Below, one piece after another: positions 14,301 through 25,931 of a stretch of DNA of 64,000 nucleotides (positions within the stretch are counted from its first letter, which is position 1; every line of letters begins with the position of its first letter). The notes beneath the pieces were generated by a model. That model ran no database searches. It was not told the origin of the DNA and was given only the letters and a program-made list of their open reading frames with translations. The position numbers and the translations under genes were made by a program. This stretch comes from Gigaspora margarita. Its lineage: Eukaryota > Glomeromycota > Glomeromycetes > Diversisporales > Gigasporaceae. The stretch is taken from assembly GCA_009809945.1 (NCBI GenBank), contig WTPW01000071.1:365508-429507 (forward strand). Direction: 5' to 3'.

Positions 14301-16673
14301 CAATTATCATATTCTTCGCATTCTATCTTATAATCTTCAATGGCATCTATAAAAGTTTCATTGACCACTTGTTCAACTGTTAATTCTGTATCCAATACAG
14401 TTTGAAAAATGTTATAAAAAGTTTGTGAATCAACAAAGTGATAATAATTTTTCATAATTTCAATAGTCAAAGAATGTATTGACCAATGATCTTCATCATA
14501 TGATTCCCTAAGTGTAAGTGTGGCATCAGCTGATCTTTTTTCTAAATCGACCAAATATTGTTTCACATTTGGAACTAATCGAAGAGGACAGAATTGTTCA
14601 TAAAATTTTTGGAGACGTTCCAAAGTTGAGTTATATTCATAACATCGATTATAAATTTGTTCAATAATATCGTCTGTAATTATTAAATTATGTTCTCCTT
14701 GATAATTTTCTATAGCAGAATTAATATAATCCTTGAGAAATGTGTTGTTATTGATAAAGTATTTAAAGATTTTTTGAAGTAACCTTATTGAGATTGTGTG
14801 ATTTTTTATATTTGTAGCTATATAAAAAATCATTCTGTATACTTCATTAAAATATGAATGAGAATGTAATTTTTTTGTACTTCCTTTTGCTTTAAATATG
14901 GCCATCCAAAATTTCGCAAATTGAAATAACGAAAGTTGAAAAGATTCTATGTCAGAATATTTAAAGTCTTGCAAACGACCGAGTATAAAGCATAAAATTT
15001 CTTCACAAAAGCTAAATTGAAAATTTCATATTAAAGTTGAAATATAAAAATATAATTTTTTACATAAATGAATATTTAAAAGTTAATATTACATACCGAT
15101 TTGGGACATTCAAATTCTCTGTGCTATTACAAATCCGCATAATCTTTTCCAAGAGACGTTCATCAGGAACTTGAACAAGTCTAACTCTTTCCTTTACCAT
15201 AGATATAAAATGAGTTATTATTTCTTCATGAAAATCACCAATATTCGAAGTAATGGAGAAAATAGATTCATCGGATAATAATATCACAATATTGCGGTTT
15301 AATAATTTGTTTAAAACTTCTCGACCATGTTTTGAAGTTGAATGCATCATTGAAAGATTACGGAAAATATCGTAGGCTGAACATTCTTTACAGATATTTA
15401 TAAACCATTTAATTGATTCTCTTTCAATTTCATTTTTAATTTCCTTTGAATTTAATCCCAATATAAATCTAAAAATGTTTGGAAAAGTTATCAATACAAT
15501 TCTTTGATTAGATTCAGCAATGGCTTTAAGTACGCTGGCATATTCTCTAAGTTGCCATCCTAAATTAGATTCCTTAAGAAGCCTGTAAAGTAAGGAAATA
15601 TTTTTGTCGTTCCAATATAATTTTTTTTCCCTAAGTAATTCTATAAGTTTTTTACGAATTTCATTTTTAAAAATATTATTCTTAAAATCTTTAAAATTTT
15701 CCCGTAAGTTTACGAGACTTTCTGCGTCATAAGTGATCTCAATGAGTTTGCTTAACATTTTATCTAATCCATTTGAATTAGATTTCTTAAGACCACTAAT
15801 GATAGGTTTTATTTCATTTAATAATTTTATGAAATGAGTAGGTTGCTTTTCGAAATCATATCCTTCTATTGAATCAATAAATGAGTATGTCCTATCAAAT
15901 TTAGATGCAAGAGCAAATATTGTAATCCAATCTAGAGAACCACATTTGGAATTGTGCTGAAACAAAGATTTAATGGCCTTTACGACCAAAGATTTTATAT
16001 CAGACAATAAGCTATAATTACCATCAATGATTTTAAGTTCCTTTATCATTATATCGGATGGAAAATTATTTGGAAGACCATATATATATAACCAGGTTTT
16101 TTCATCTAAATAACAGCCAAGGAGAACACACAAAAACAACATTTGTTCTTTAGTTTTAATTGTTGTTAAGTGTTGCTCAATGAAATCTAAAATTTCATTA
16201 AATTCTGCAAGATTCCTATGTTTTTCGATAATATATTGATATTCCATTACCCCATCATTTAAGGTATCAGGAGATTCAATAGTTTTATAAATATAATTAA
16301 CGAATGCATAATCTTCATTTGAAGTAGAAATTTTTTTAAAATTTTCATTATCTTCCCAAATGTCATAAATATTTTTACGGAATTCCATTCGTCTATTGGA
16401 TACAGATCCAAATCCTTCAAAGTTTAACGATGACCCTGAGAAAATTGCTGATGAAACCAAACAATATTTGTATTCAACATCCGTGTTTACTGGAATTTGT
16501 ATAGGATTAGAGACCCAAAGAGTAGAATCTTGAATTTGATGAAGGAGCACTTTAGGTTTTTCCCAATTTCCTAAAGCTTCGCAATTACCCAAAACTGCGG
16601 GTTTGTACGAACGTGTATCAAATGGTAAATGAACATGAAAAATTGATGTGGCAGTGACGTCTGTATCACTCAT
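2370..16673 (-). CDS. RNF213/mysterin-like AAA+ protein with CBM20 and RZ finger (14 exons)
   Basis: Exons: 16673-15097, 15011-11120, 11006-10793, 10697-9923, 9841-9754, 9656-9521, 9426-9270, 9180-9000, 8929-8588, 8514-8460, 8352-7209, 7121-4722, 4630-2506, 2426-2370. All 13 introns (70-113 nt) are GT-AG, and the exons sum to 13143 nt, 4380 codons plus stop. A CBM20 carbohydrate-binding domain lies at about residues 9-113 (LGNWEKPKV). A degenerate P-loop SGLGKT lies near 1441. The first full AAA+ module has Walker A GEAGCGKTS (1817-1825, split by an intron) and Walker B FFDE (D1873/E1874). The second has GAPGASKS (2150-2157) and LLDE (D2226/E2227). A Cys-rich RZ finger lies at about 3654-3690. 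Animal RNF213 is a dynein-like AAA+ ubiquitin ligase of lipid droplets and antimicrobial defence; that role here is inference. I see no RING. The start is the first ATG, just before CBM20. Confidence 0.93.
14049..14185 (-). repeat. In-frame 66-bp tandem duplication in RNF213-like exon 2
   Basis: Two copies about 66 bp apart encode 22-residue units built on GNNDKNVQKL (about residues 801-846), preceded by a short TGN triplet run. The copies differ at several bases, so this is not a fresh duplication. It falls between conserved helical parts and keeps the frame. Confidence 0.8.
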
Positions 16674-17118
16674 ATTTAAAAAACAATAATCTTTCTTGTT
16701 TTTAAAATAGAAAAAGCAAAAATAAAAAATTCAAAGACGTTTTGTTTTCGTACTTCCGCACTTTTGTTTTTAAAACTATACACTTTCGATTAATCTAATG
16801 CAAAATTTAATGGCATAAACGAAAAATGTTTTTAGACATTTTAATCAGTGTTATCGTCTTATTGTTCTTTTAAATAAGCAAAAGATCAAAAAATTTTAAG
16901 AAAAGAAAAATTTTCAATTAACTTGATTTAATTTATTAAAATACTAATCAAGTTGTTAAATAGAAAACTTTATTTGCGCCAATGAAGCAATAGGGTAAAT
17001 AAGGTTTGTTAAAATGTGTGACATCAGTTAAAATTAGTATTTACAGCCAAAATTTTAATTTTTGGGGTATTTCAAAATGTTCATCACAATGACAGTCTAT
17101 TTTACGTTCATAGTATAA
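16674..17118. other. Upstream region of the RNF213-like gene
   Basis: AT-rich DNA just upstream of the minus-strand start codon. It should hold the promoter, but I see no motif that can be named with confidence. Confidence 0.4.
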
Positions 17119-17236
17119 GCACCATTGCTATAATGGTAATTTAAATAACTTTATGAATAAACAAATATTATAAGGTTTAACTAAAAAGGTATGTACCCGG
17201 GTGATGAATGTAAAGTTACCATTTTAGTAACGGTGC
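17119..17236. mobile_element. Small MITE-like inverted repeat, 118 bp
   Basis: The ends GCACCATTGCTATAATGGTA and, inverted, GCACCGTTACTAAAATGGTA match at 16 of 20 positions. No convincing TSD is seen, so the assignment is tentative. Confidence 0.45.
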
Positions 17237-17674
17237 AAGGAATCAAAAATATCACAATTATATACTTTATAGAGACAAAATATAAACAAAAAGAGATAAT
17301 ATTTTTTTATCCTTATTATGACAATTTAAGAAATATTGATTTTTGATGTGTAACTTGATTATAAGATTATATTACAGATTATTACAGATTACGCACAAAC
17401 AGTGAATTTTAAAACTACTTAAGGCAATAATCAAGTAGTACATTTAAATTAATTATTGCATGATTCTTATGTAACAGCCGTGATTTTTACTTATTAATTG
17501 ACATATCCTTGAGAATAACTAAATTTTATCCGATAAAACTCTTATGATAATGAATTTATTTCTTTCGGTTATTTTTTTTTCATGTGTTACGAAATAATCA
17601 AATTTACTCGAATCTCGAATTAAAACTCATCCGACAATTCCCTACTAATCATGATCATAAACTGTCGAAAAAAC

Positions 17675-17759
17675 TTGAATAACGGTAAATTGGCTCAACC
17701 TGTCAAACGATTGGCTGACATGTTCATTTACTCGGTTGAACCAATTTATCGTTATTCAA
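17675..17759. repeat. Inverted repeat with 26-bp arms
   Basis: The arms at 17675-17700 and 17734-17759 begin TTGAATAACGGTAAATTGG and are inverted copies with three mismatches around a 33-bp loop. An outer GTCGAAAA/TTTTTGTCG pair may extend the element. It is a foldback or MITE candidate. Confidence 0.5.
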
Positions 17760-17994
17760 AAATTTTTGTCGAATAATGTATACTTATTAAGTTTTTGTTT
17801 AAATTCGATTGTTTGATATTTTACGAGAGAAAGAAAATTATTAATTTATAAATTACAGATTAATTATGCAATATGAGTTTTGTTTTTTCAAAATAATATA
17901 TCAAAATTTCTGGGATTATGCAATGTTGACGACCCTTACAGTACCAAGGACGTAGTCATTAATGCATAACGGATAATTATAAAGTATGGTTTCC

Positions 17995-18338
17995 GCATCT
18001 ACTTATTTGTGCGGGTAATACAAACTCCTGGAGAGGAAATAGCCAATCAGAGGATGCAAATTTGACTATTTCAGATCGAGCCCGATAAAGAATCCAAACA
18101 CGCGTAAAGAAGAAAAAAAACGAAAATATACAAAAACTTATGTTTAAATTGAACTTGGTGCACGAATTAAAAATGGCGGGAATGAAATTTTACATATAGT
18201 AAGCATTAATCTAACTCTATGGTCTCTAAGGTTATGGCTCTAACCCTAAATTTTATCTCACGCACGCACTTTGTTATTTACAAAATCGGATTCCTTTTTT
18301 GGCTTGTATTACCCGCGCAAATACTGAATAAGTAAAAT
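17995..18338. mobile_element. MITE, 344 bp, possibly Mutator-like
   Basis: The terminal regions share an inverted GCGGGTAATACAA core preceded by TACTTATT. The insert is flanked by imperfect direct repeats, GTATGGTTTCC and GTATAGGTTCC. Copy B of the duplication (about 25278-25300) lacks the insert, which confirms it as a discrete insertion. The ~9-11-bp TSD suggests Mutator, with two mismatches. Confidence 0.65.
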
Positions 18339-18902
18339 GTATAGGTTCCTGCTTGTAAACAAAATCTTGCATTTGATTGGGCGTTAAAAATCTATAACTG
18401 AATAATTTCACACGTTAATGCACTGTTCTGATGTAATATACTATTATTGTTCCTATACGATATACCGGATTTGATATTCGTGTTACTTTGAGATATCACG
18501 TAATATTATACGTATGATGGAGTATGATGGAACAAAATCCGATAAGGATACATAAACTACTCTCATTATCAACAGACAGTCTTAAGATTCAATTTTCGTT
18601 TGATACATTAATTCGATTTTATTAAGTTTTATAGTTTATTTAATAGTATCAAGTTCACTCAGTTTCGATCAACTCACCAATTTTTACTTTACAGAAAACT
18701 TAATTCGAAAGAATTAATTTCAGGCAAGGTTATTTTGCAGTCGATTAATTCACGGACAAGTCCGATTCATAAAATGTTATTTCACTTTTCGCAGGTAAAT
18801 TAATTCTAACCATTATCGTTAGAGTTTAGGTTTAAAGTTCGTGCAACTTGCGAAAAATTTTTCGGTAAAATGTTTTGTATACAAATGAATTCCTCTGTAA
18901 AA

Positions 18903-20306
18903 TAATGTTCGGATCTGTTAGATTTTTTTATCCGGATTATCCGGATAATATATATAATAGATAATGATTTTGTTCAACAGATAATTTATCCGAATAATTA
19001 CTTTAATTTCAGATAATTATCTATATATGGTAAAATGGTAACTTAATTAAATGTTAAACCATTCATTTTTTAATGGACATATATTCGTCAATTAATATAA
19101 ATGTACGTCCATCCGTTTCAATTACTATTCGATTTTGACAATGATATTATAACAATTCCATTCATATGGTTCATGCCAAGTGATTTTCGATTATAATTGA
19201 ACACTTTCTTTCCAAATCGATTCCATTTTTCATAGAGATATGCAAAGTCATATGTTTCATTGACGTAGCTAATGAACCAAAGTTGATCTTAAAAATTCGA
19301 CTTGGCCGAGTCGATTATTAATTTCGATTTTTAGCTGAAGTCGATTTCTTTAAAGGATCCAATCATGCTGATTAGCGTAACGGTTATATAATTGAAATTG
19401 CTAAATTTAATAGAGTAAATGTGAATTTGCGGTGTCTATTTTTTATAGGTAATGTCAAGTGGATCAAAAATCAATAATACAGAAATAAAAATCAGATATT
19501 CAGAATCGGAATCTTATTCTATATATACAATGGCATAATGGCAATCAATATCAGCAATTAAGCGACGACTATGAGAAAATAAATTACGGAATCAGGTATC
19601 ACACTTTAGACTAACAATTTTATGCGACACAAAATAAAGGAGCAATTGCTACATCAGATGTTAAGATGTAACATGAGAAGTTTCTATATGTATTCATGCC
19701 ATATGTATTTATCCAATAAGATGCAAGATTTTGCATACGAACGCAATTTAATTTGCAATATAACCATACACTACGTGAAATCTTCAACATCACTCCGTTA
19801 CTGGTATGAATTTTTCATACCAAATATGGAATATATAAATTTGTATCAGCATTTATCTCGAGTATAATATGTACCATTAAAGTTGTTAGTAGAGAAACAT
19901 ACTCCGGAGCAACCCAGGTTATACTCCAGTTTAACGATAGAGTGGGTTGAGATCTCAAGAAATAACCCAGAGCAAAGTCATTATTTATAATCCGGGTTAC
20001 TCCATATATGGAGGGATCTGGAGAAAACCTGGGTTGCTCCATATGGATTATCTTGCGTGAAATTAAAACTAGTGCATCTACAATTTCGAAAGTATTTTAT
20101 TTAATAGTTAAATTGCATGACACAATTCTGCGATACACAAAATTTATATTAGGTTTATCTAATACGAAATATATGTCTAATAACTAACAGATAATCTAGA
20201 TAGTTATCCGGATAATGGAATTATGAACAGATATAGATAACAGATAATGATTTCTTTCAGCAAATAATTATCTTTAGATAAACAAATTATCTAGATCCGA
20301 ACACTA
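18903..20306. mobile_element. Non-autonomous hAT element, 1404 bp
   Basis: The inverted ends are TARTGTTCGGATC. The 8-bp TSD CTGTAAAA is at 18895-18902 and 20307-20314. The paralogous segment has the same site uninterrupted at 25776-25783. Subterminal copies of ATCCGGATAAT/AGATAATTATCT recur near both ends. No transposase is encoded, and the short frames inside look random. Confidence 0.9.
19906..20040. mobile_element. Nested MITE-like inverted repeat, 135 bp
   Basis: The ends GGAGCAACCCAGGTT and AACCTGGGTTGCTCC are perfect 15-bp inverted copies, followed by TCTCCAG/TACTCCAG-like sequence. It lies wholly inside the hAT element at 18903-20306. No clear TSD is visible. Confidence 0.55.
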
Positions 20307-20335
20307 CTGTAAAATAACCTTGTCTGCAAATTAAT

Positions 20336-20564
20336 TGTCGTGGCTGAAGCTGGAAATGGCTGAAGCTGGAAATTTTAAATATTTTAATATGAAATTTACA
20401 AAAAATTTTGGAATGCATTTTGTACGATTTTTTTTTATAGTTAGATTAGGATTTAGGGTTAGGGTTTATAATAAAAGAGTATAGTTGGATTTTAGCAGGG
20501 CTTATAGTTTTAAATCGCGACCTCTAATTTCCAGCTTCAGCCATTTCCAGCTTCAGCCGCGACA
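20336..20564. mobile_element. MITE with GGCTGAAGCTGGAAA ends, copy 1 (229 bp)
   Basis: TIRs of about 37 bp begin TGTCGTGG or TGTCGCGG and contain two GGCTGAAGCTGGAAA units. The flanks share TTAAT (20331-20335, 20565-20569), or ATTAATT if the element is taken as GTCG...CGAC. Copy B of the segmental duplication shows the empty site near 25800-25807. A sister insertion lies at 27349-27608. Confidence 0.85.
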
Positions 20565-21113
20565 TTAATTATATATGAACTAAGTTGTCGATAAAATTAG
20601 ATTCACTTATTTATAATATGTCAATTTGCTTTATTTTTATTTCAAAAGGCACAAACTTTTTTTTTTTTAAAAAAAAAAGCCGTACTAGTATGCTATATGC
20701 CTAAATGTAAATAAAAGCTGGGTATTAAAAGATAGCAATACATGATATAACGATGTTAAGTACAATTATAATTGATAATAAAATAGTATAAGCATATCTG
20801 ATAATGCAAAATAATAAATATGAAAATTGAATCAACAATAATGAGGTACTTATACGACTCTGCTTTTATTATTAAAAAGAAAAATAAAATAATGTGAATA
20901 ATAGGTTCTATTTCAGAAATTTTTAATATTAAGATGGACTCATATAACGTACTTGGTTGGAGCTGCCAAAAACAAATGTAAACTGTTATCGGATTTTAAA
21001 TTTATTATTTGCCGAAAAACAATTAAATAGGCTTGAAACTTCGATAACGGGATTTCTCTTTGCGGGATTCATTTCTTCGCATATCGATATAGCTAGAGTT
21101 GGAAAATGTTTTA

Positions 21114-21283
21114 CAGTGCTTTTCAAATTACTGTGATCAGCAAATTTCGTGCATCACACGGAATTCAGAAATCTGGAAAAATTCCAATACATGATTGGCT
21201 AAAAATTATTCCTGCCCAATCACAGATTTGATTTCCGGTGTGATGTATGAAAATCACTGATCATAGTAATTTGAAAAGCACTG
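21114..21283. mobile_element. Tc1/mariner-type MITE, 170 bp
   Basis: Near-perfect inverted ends of about 27 bp begin CAGTGCTTTTCAAATTACT. TA dinucleotides at 21112-21113 and 21284-21285 give the target duplication. No coding capacity. Confidence 0.8.
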
Positions 21284-21285
21284 TA

Positions 21286-22084
21286 ATTGTTCACTATTTT
21301 TATTAAACAAGTCATGCGCCTGCTAATGCGCTGGGAGCTTTTTTTTTAGGTCAAATTCAAAAGATAAGTCAAAAACAGTGGTAGTATGAGGTTTAGTATC
21401 GGATATTATAGGTATTGAAATGTGTAATGATAAGGTATCGCATGATAGATGTTGGTTTGAGATATTAGTGACGGGTATTTATGTGTGGAAATGAGTAATA
21501 ATGAGGTAAGTATGAGGTCTTTATAAGGGACGGTTATTTAAGAGGAAAATGAGATGCTTTGAACGAAGTCACGTGGCATTTTTAGTCACGGAACTGTGAA
21601 GCGGGCCCATTATGAAGGTTGATGCATAGTAAGTATGAGGTATTGGCAACGAATATTATGTGTATGGGAAATGAGTAAGGATAAGATTTACATGAGAGAT
21701 TTTGGTATCGTTGAGTAAGTATGTGGTATTGGTGACAGATGTTTATGGGTATAGATGACTGAGAGTAGTGCATTGACCTTGTTATTAGCACTCGCCCATC
21801 CACTACTGGGTGGGAGCATTTAGTGTTGGATATTTGGGAGTTATAGGTATGATCGATAGCCCGGGTGCACAGCCTGGATATTAAAAATTAGTGCTTCGAT
21901 AGCCCGACTATACAGCTCGGATATCGAAGAACAAAAGGTAGATATAAGACCAGTTTAACGATGCTAGGAATGACTGGGACCATGTGAGCAGCGAGACGAA
22001 ATCCCATATGTGTATTTCATCATTATATTTGTGTATGGTCGAGTGACAAATTAGTATAATTAATAAATGAATTATCCAATATGC
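21286..22084. other. Repeat-rich non-coding DNA
   Basis: No gene. A GTAAGTATGAGGTA-like motif recurs at about 21506, 21628 and 21715, and a CGATAGCCCG...ACAGC...GGATAT block is present twice (about 21855-21880 and 21898-21922). The first motif also occurs inside the neighbouring Mutator-like element and in the related block at 58.4-58.9 kb, so this stretch may be an older piece of the same family. Confidence 0.5.
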
Positions 22085-22114
22085 ATAGAACATTGGGTGC
22101 GTGGTATACTATGT

Positions 22115-22149
22115 AAAGCTGCTCGATACGTAAGTATCGAGGCAGCTTT
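22115..22149. repeat. Long hairpin near the left end of the Mutator-like element
   Basis: AAAGCTGC then TCGATAC, loop GTAA, then GTATCGA and GGCAGCTTT: a 15-bp stem with one bulged base. It is followed directly by a second palindrome, GTCTCG...CGAGAC. Confidence 0.75.
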
Positions 22150-23012
22150 TGTCTCGAATCATCACGAGACTAAACATGTGAGATGTCCGATTATGTTCGG
22201 TCTAATGATCGATCAATAATTTTAGATTCTTACGAAATGCGTTCAGAATGGGAAATTTTAAGAAATTAATTGAGTAAGTATGAGGTAATGGGTTAGTGTT
22301 CTGGTATATTAGCATTTGATAAGGTACGTAGAAGAAAGTCTTTTTTTTTCTTCAAACCCGACATTAGCTCTGGTTAAGTTAACCCTCCCTCCCTACCCAG
22401 TAAGTTTCTCCGAAATGGACTGTCGGGACGACAGTCATATAAGAGCTAGGGTCGATGTGTGACTAAATATATTTGCTTAAGCAATTGACCTGTCAGGACG
22501 ACAGTCATTTGCACAAAATTCTAATGCTTCGATGACCTGTCGGGATGACAGTCATATAAGAAGCTGGGGTTGATATATTTGGTTTTAATATTGAGGCAGC
22601 TTTTGTCTCGAATCATTGCAAGACTAAACATGTGACATATGTCTGATCATGTTCGGTCTTATAATCGATCAAATGTTCAATCAATGATGTTTGATAAGTA
22701 TGAAGTAATTTGCATGAGATGCATGTGAAATAGAAAATGGAGAAGTCTAAATAGCTAGTAAGTATGAGGTAATGAATGAATAGGAAAAATATTACCAAGC
22801 AAGGGGTTTGCAAGGGAACCCGACATTAGTTCTGTTTACGCTGACCCTCACTCCCTGCCCAATTAGCTACCAAAATTACCTGTCAGGACGACTGTCATAT
22901 GAGAAGCTAGGGTCGATGTGTGACTAATATATTTGTTTGGCCTGTCGGGATGACAGTCAGTTATACAGAATGCTAATGCTTCGATGACCTGTCGGGACGA
23001 CAGTCATATGAG
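22141..23012. repeat. Two ~450-bp direct repeats with CCTGTCGGGACGACAGTC palindromes
   Basis: Unit 1 starts at 22141 and unit 2 at 22595 (period 454), both with GGCAGCTTTTGTCTCGAATC. Each includes GAGACTAAACATGTGA, a polypyrimidine stretch (CCCTCCCTCCCTACCC type), and several copies of a CCTGTCGGGACGACAGTC-type palindrome near 22418, 22488, 22534, 22878, 22938 and 22986. More diverged copies follow near 23048 and 23089. Confidence 0.8.
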
Positions 23013-23799
23013 AATCTGAGGTTGTTATATTTTTGTTCAGGGGTGTGGCCTGTCGAGACAACAGTTATCAGTATGAAGTTTTTAATGGCCTATCGAGATG
23101 ACAGTCATAAAGAAAAACAAAAAGAATGTTGCACAATGCTAGAAAACTGTGTAGGTTGCTCAATTAGCAGGAGAAACACCCAATGTATTTCCATCGTTAG
23201 TTAGTCCCCAAAATGAGAGACAAAATAAATATCAAAACTATATAAAAATTTACTAGATTTTTTTTTGAGATATTTAACAATATTGAATATGAAGTATTTT
23301 GTATTCTTTAATTGGAACCAGCGTTTATTCTTTAACACACAAGTTCAAACCTTTATTTAGATGCACAACCTTTAAAATTTATTGCTTCGAATCCAAATTT
23401 TGTATAGGTAAGTATTAAATTCCAAAGAACAAAGTTTCAAAGCAAAATTTATATTTTAGTTGAAAGAATTGCCAGTTTATTCAATTTTGTTCGATTAATT
23501 TAAGTAAAAATTTGCTCGTTTAAAAAGAGATAGAAAAAAATGTTTGTTTCCAATAAAGGCGAAAAAAATCTCGTAACTTTATAAAAACTATGTATAAAAA
23601 TCGCTTAGTGGTAAAATTTCAAGCTAAGAAAAGATAAACAACTAATGCATCTAAAGAAATGAATCACGATTTTATATATAAAAAATATATTACATAGTTC
23701 ATCAATTAATAATCACTTAAAACCATCGATTATTTAAAAAATAAGGAATCCACATATATTTTTGATTTAAATAGTATACCACGCACCCCAATAGAACAT

Positions 23800-24589
23800 C
23801 TTCATAGAAAATGATCCAATTGATAATTTAATCAAATCATTGATTACATCAATGTTCGTTTATAAGGGATAATTAATAAATATGTATAAGAATATTTGAT
23901 CTAAACAATTATATCGAGCTGAATTACTCTATATTGCAAAACTTGCCTTTATCGTTGTTGGTGATGGAAGATTTTCATTACTTTCTTCACTTATAAATAA
24001 TGTACTTGTAACGGTAGCGGAAGATTTCTATCGCTGTTACGGATGTCTGCAGAAAAATGCATGATCTTTTATCGCTATAAAATTTTTATACTTGAGTACA
24101 TAAAAACAATGATTAATCACTGATTATATCATTCTATTGATACTTTCCATGCACATATTGGATAATTCAATTATTAATTGTTAATTAAAAATGATTTATT
24201 AACAATTTTATGTTAACAATTAATAATTAGAAGTTCCCATCGCTAGATATAGCAAATCAAAAATGGCAAAGTGCAATTAAATTTTTTTTTATTAAATATT
24301 CACGAACATATACCTTAAAAGTTAAAATTCGTTTACTCGCTCATACTTACCACAGTACATGTCATATCAATATTCTCACAATCTTTTATTTCATCAAATG
24401 AACAAAATAATTGGTAAAAATGTACAGGACACTCATGACGGATAATAATTTTAGTATATGAAGAATGATAATTTTATGATTTACGATAATACTTACTCAT
24501 AAATGGTAAACAATGTATAACAGATTGTTGAGTGATGATCATCACTCTACCGATCAGGGGCAACAATTTTGCATTTAAGATTATTCGTA
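23800..24589. other. AT-rich intergenic DNA
   Basis: No gene, RNA or bounded repeat seen. There is a weakly palindromic TTAATTGTTAA-rich patch near 24165-24235. Confidence 0.5.
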
Positions 24590-24880
24590 ATCAACATATA
24601 TATACAACTGATGTCCGTAAGCAAAAATATTTTGAGCGCAATACAGCTAGCTCAGCTCTTTCGCGTAGACACACGCTTGAGCTAGATAGAGCGCTTTTTA
24701 TACAATCAGTTGAATTTGGTAAAACCCAAAATTACCAAAAAAAGTTAACTTGACAAAAATCTATTTCCAAAATTCATCGATAATATAACCAACCCTTTCC
24801 AAAAAAGGTAATTTAGCATAGTACCAAATGCTGCCAAATGTTTCTAAGCACTAATGAAAATAATGTGATATAAAATCTTT
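24590..24880. repeat. Dispersed repeat, partner of 57455-57893 in inverted orientation
   Basis: Read on the opposite strand, 57455-57893 aligns along this stretch: AACTGATTTCCGCAAG versus AACTGATGTCCGTAAG, then ATATTTTGAGCGC, CAATCAGTTGAATTT and GGTAATTTAGCATAG. The partner contains an extra 134-bp MITE. Function unknown; no element ends are clear. Confidence 0.75.
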
Positions 24881-25931
24881 GCATTCTTTATAATTCTTAG
24901 TTCACATTATTAGACCTTGATTTTTCTTTATTCTTATTAGAGAGCTATATGTCTTCATGTTACTTATATTTGAGTCATATATTATTTTGTTTTTATTTTC
25001 TTTAAAATTTTCTTTGAAAAATTATAACATTATTAATTTACACTTTTTTCGAACATAGTTATACTTAATTAAGTTTTTACTTTATTAAATTATTGAATTC
25101 TTATCTTAATGACTGAGGTTTAACCATTATTAAGTCTTTTGTTTAAATTCAATTGTTTGATATTTTTGTTTGTTTTTCAAATTAATATATCAAAATTTCT
25201 AGGATTATGCAATGTCGACGACCCCTACATATTAGTACAGTGCCAAGAACGTAGTCATACCTGCATAACGATAATGGAGTGTATGGTTTCCTGCGTGTAA
25301 ACAAAAATCTTGCATTTGATTGGGTGCTAAAAATCTATAATTTCACACGTTAATGCACTGTTCTGATGAACATGCTCATATATGACATACGTAATGTATG
25401 TATGTACCTGGTTTGATATTTGTGTTACTTTGAGATATCACGTAATACTCTTGCTATCAACAGACCGTCTTAAGATTCAAATTTTGTTTATCGCAAATTA
25501 TTTAGATACATTATTTCGATTTATTGAGTTTTATATTTTATTTAATAGTATCAAGTTCACTCGGTTTCCAATAATTACTTTACAGAAAACTTAATTCGCA
25601 AGGAATTAATTTCAGGTAAGGTTATTTTGCAATAGATTAATTCACGGACAAGTCTGATTCATAAAAAGTTATTTTACCAACAGTTAATTTCGTTATCGTT
25701 GAAGTTTAGGTTTAAAGTTGGTGCAACTTATAAAAAAAGTTTCGGTAAAATATTTCGTATACAAAATGAATTTGTCTGTAAAATAACCTTGTCTGCAAAA
25801 TTAATTATCTATGAACTAAGTTTTCTATAAAGCAAAATAATACAGATGTAGATCACTTATTTATTATGTGTCGATTGTTTTATTTTTATTTCAAAAGGTA
25901 CACACTTTTTTCTTAAAAAAAACCGTATAGC

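Larger units (their letters stand above)
17776..21090. repeat. Segmental duplication, copy A
   Basis: This segment is collinear with 25128-27893 apart from insertions. Shared blocks include 17880-17990 with 25180-25290, 18345-18430 with 25280-25370, 18650-18900 with 25550-25780, 20670-20830 with 27115-27240, and 20890-21080 with 27605-27880. Copy A carries insertions at 17995-18338, 18903-20306 and 20336-20564 that copy B lacks. The common core, about 1.3 kb, has no open frame and is unidentified. It may itself be an old repeat. Confidence 0.8.
22094..23790. mobile_element. Mutator-like non-autonomous element, 1697 bp
   Basis: The ends are inverted copies of TGGGTGCGTGGTATACTAT (one extra G on the right). 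Both sides carry the 9-bp direct repeat ATAGAACAT (22085-22093 and 23791-23799), the TSD length typical of Mutator elements. The interior has no transposase. Instead it has two direct repeats of about 450 bp, each packed with short palindromes. A related, inverted, incomplete copy lies at about 58440-58955. Confidence 0.8.

Noticed and set aside
22418..23105. CRISPR-like array from regularly recurring palindromic repeats
   Set aside because: Spacing is irregular, spacers repeat between the two 450-bp units, there are no cas genes, and the host is eukaryotic.
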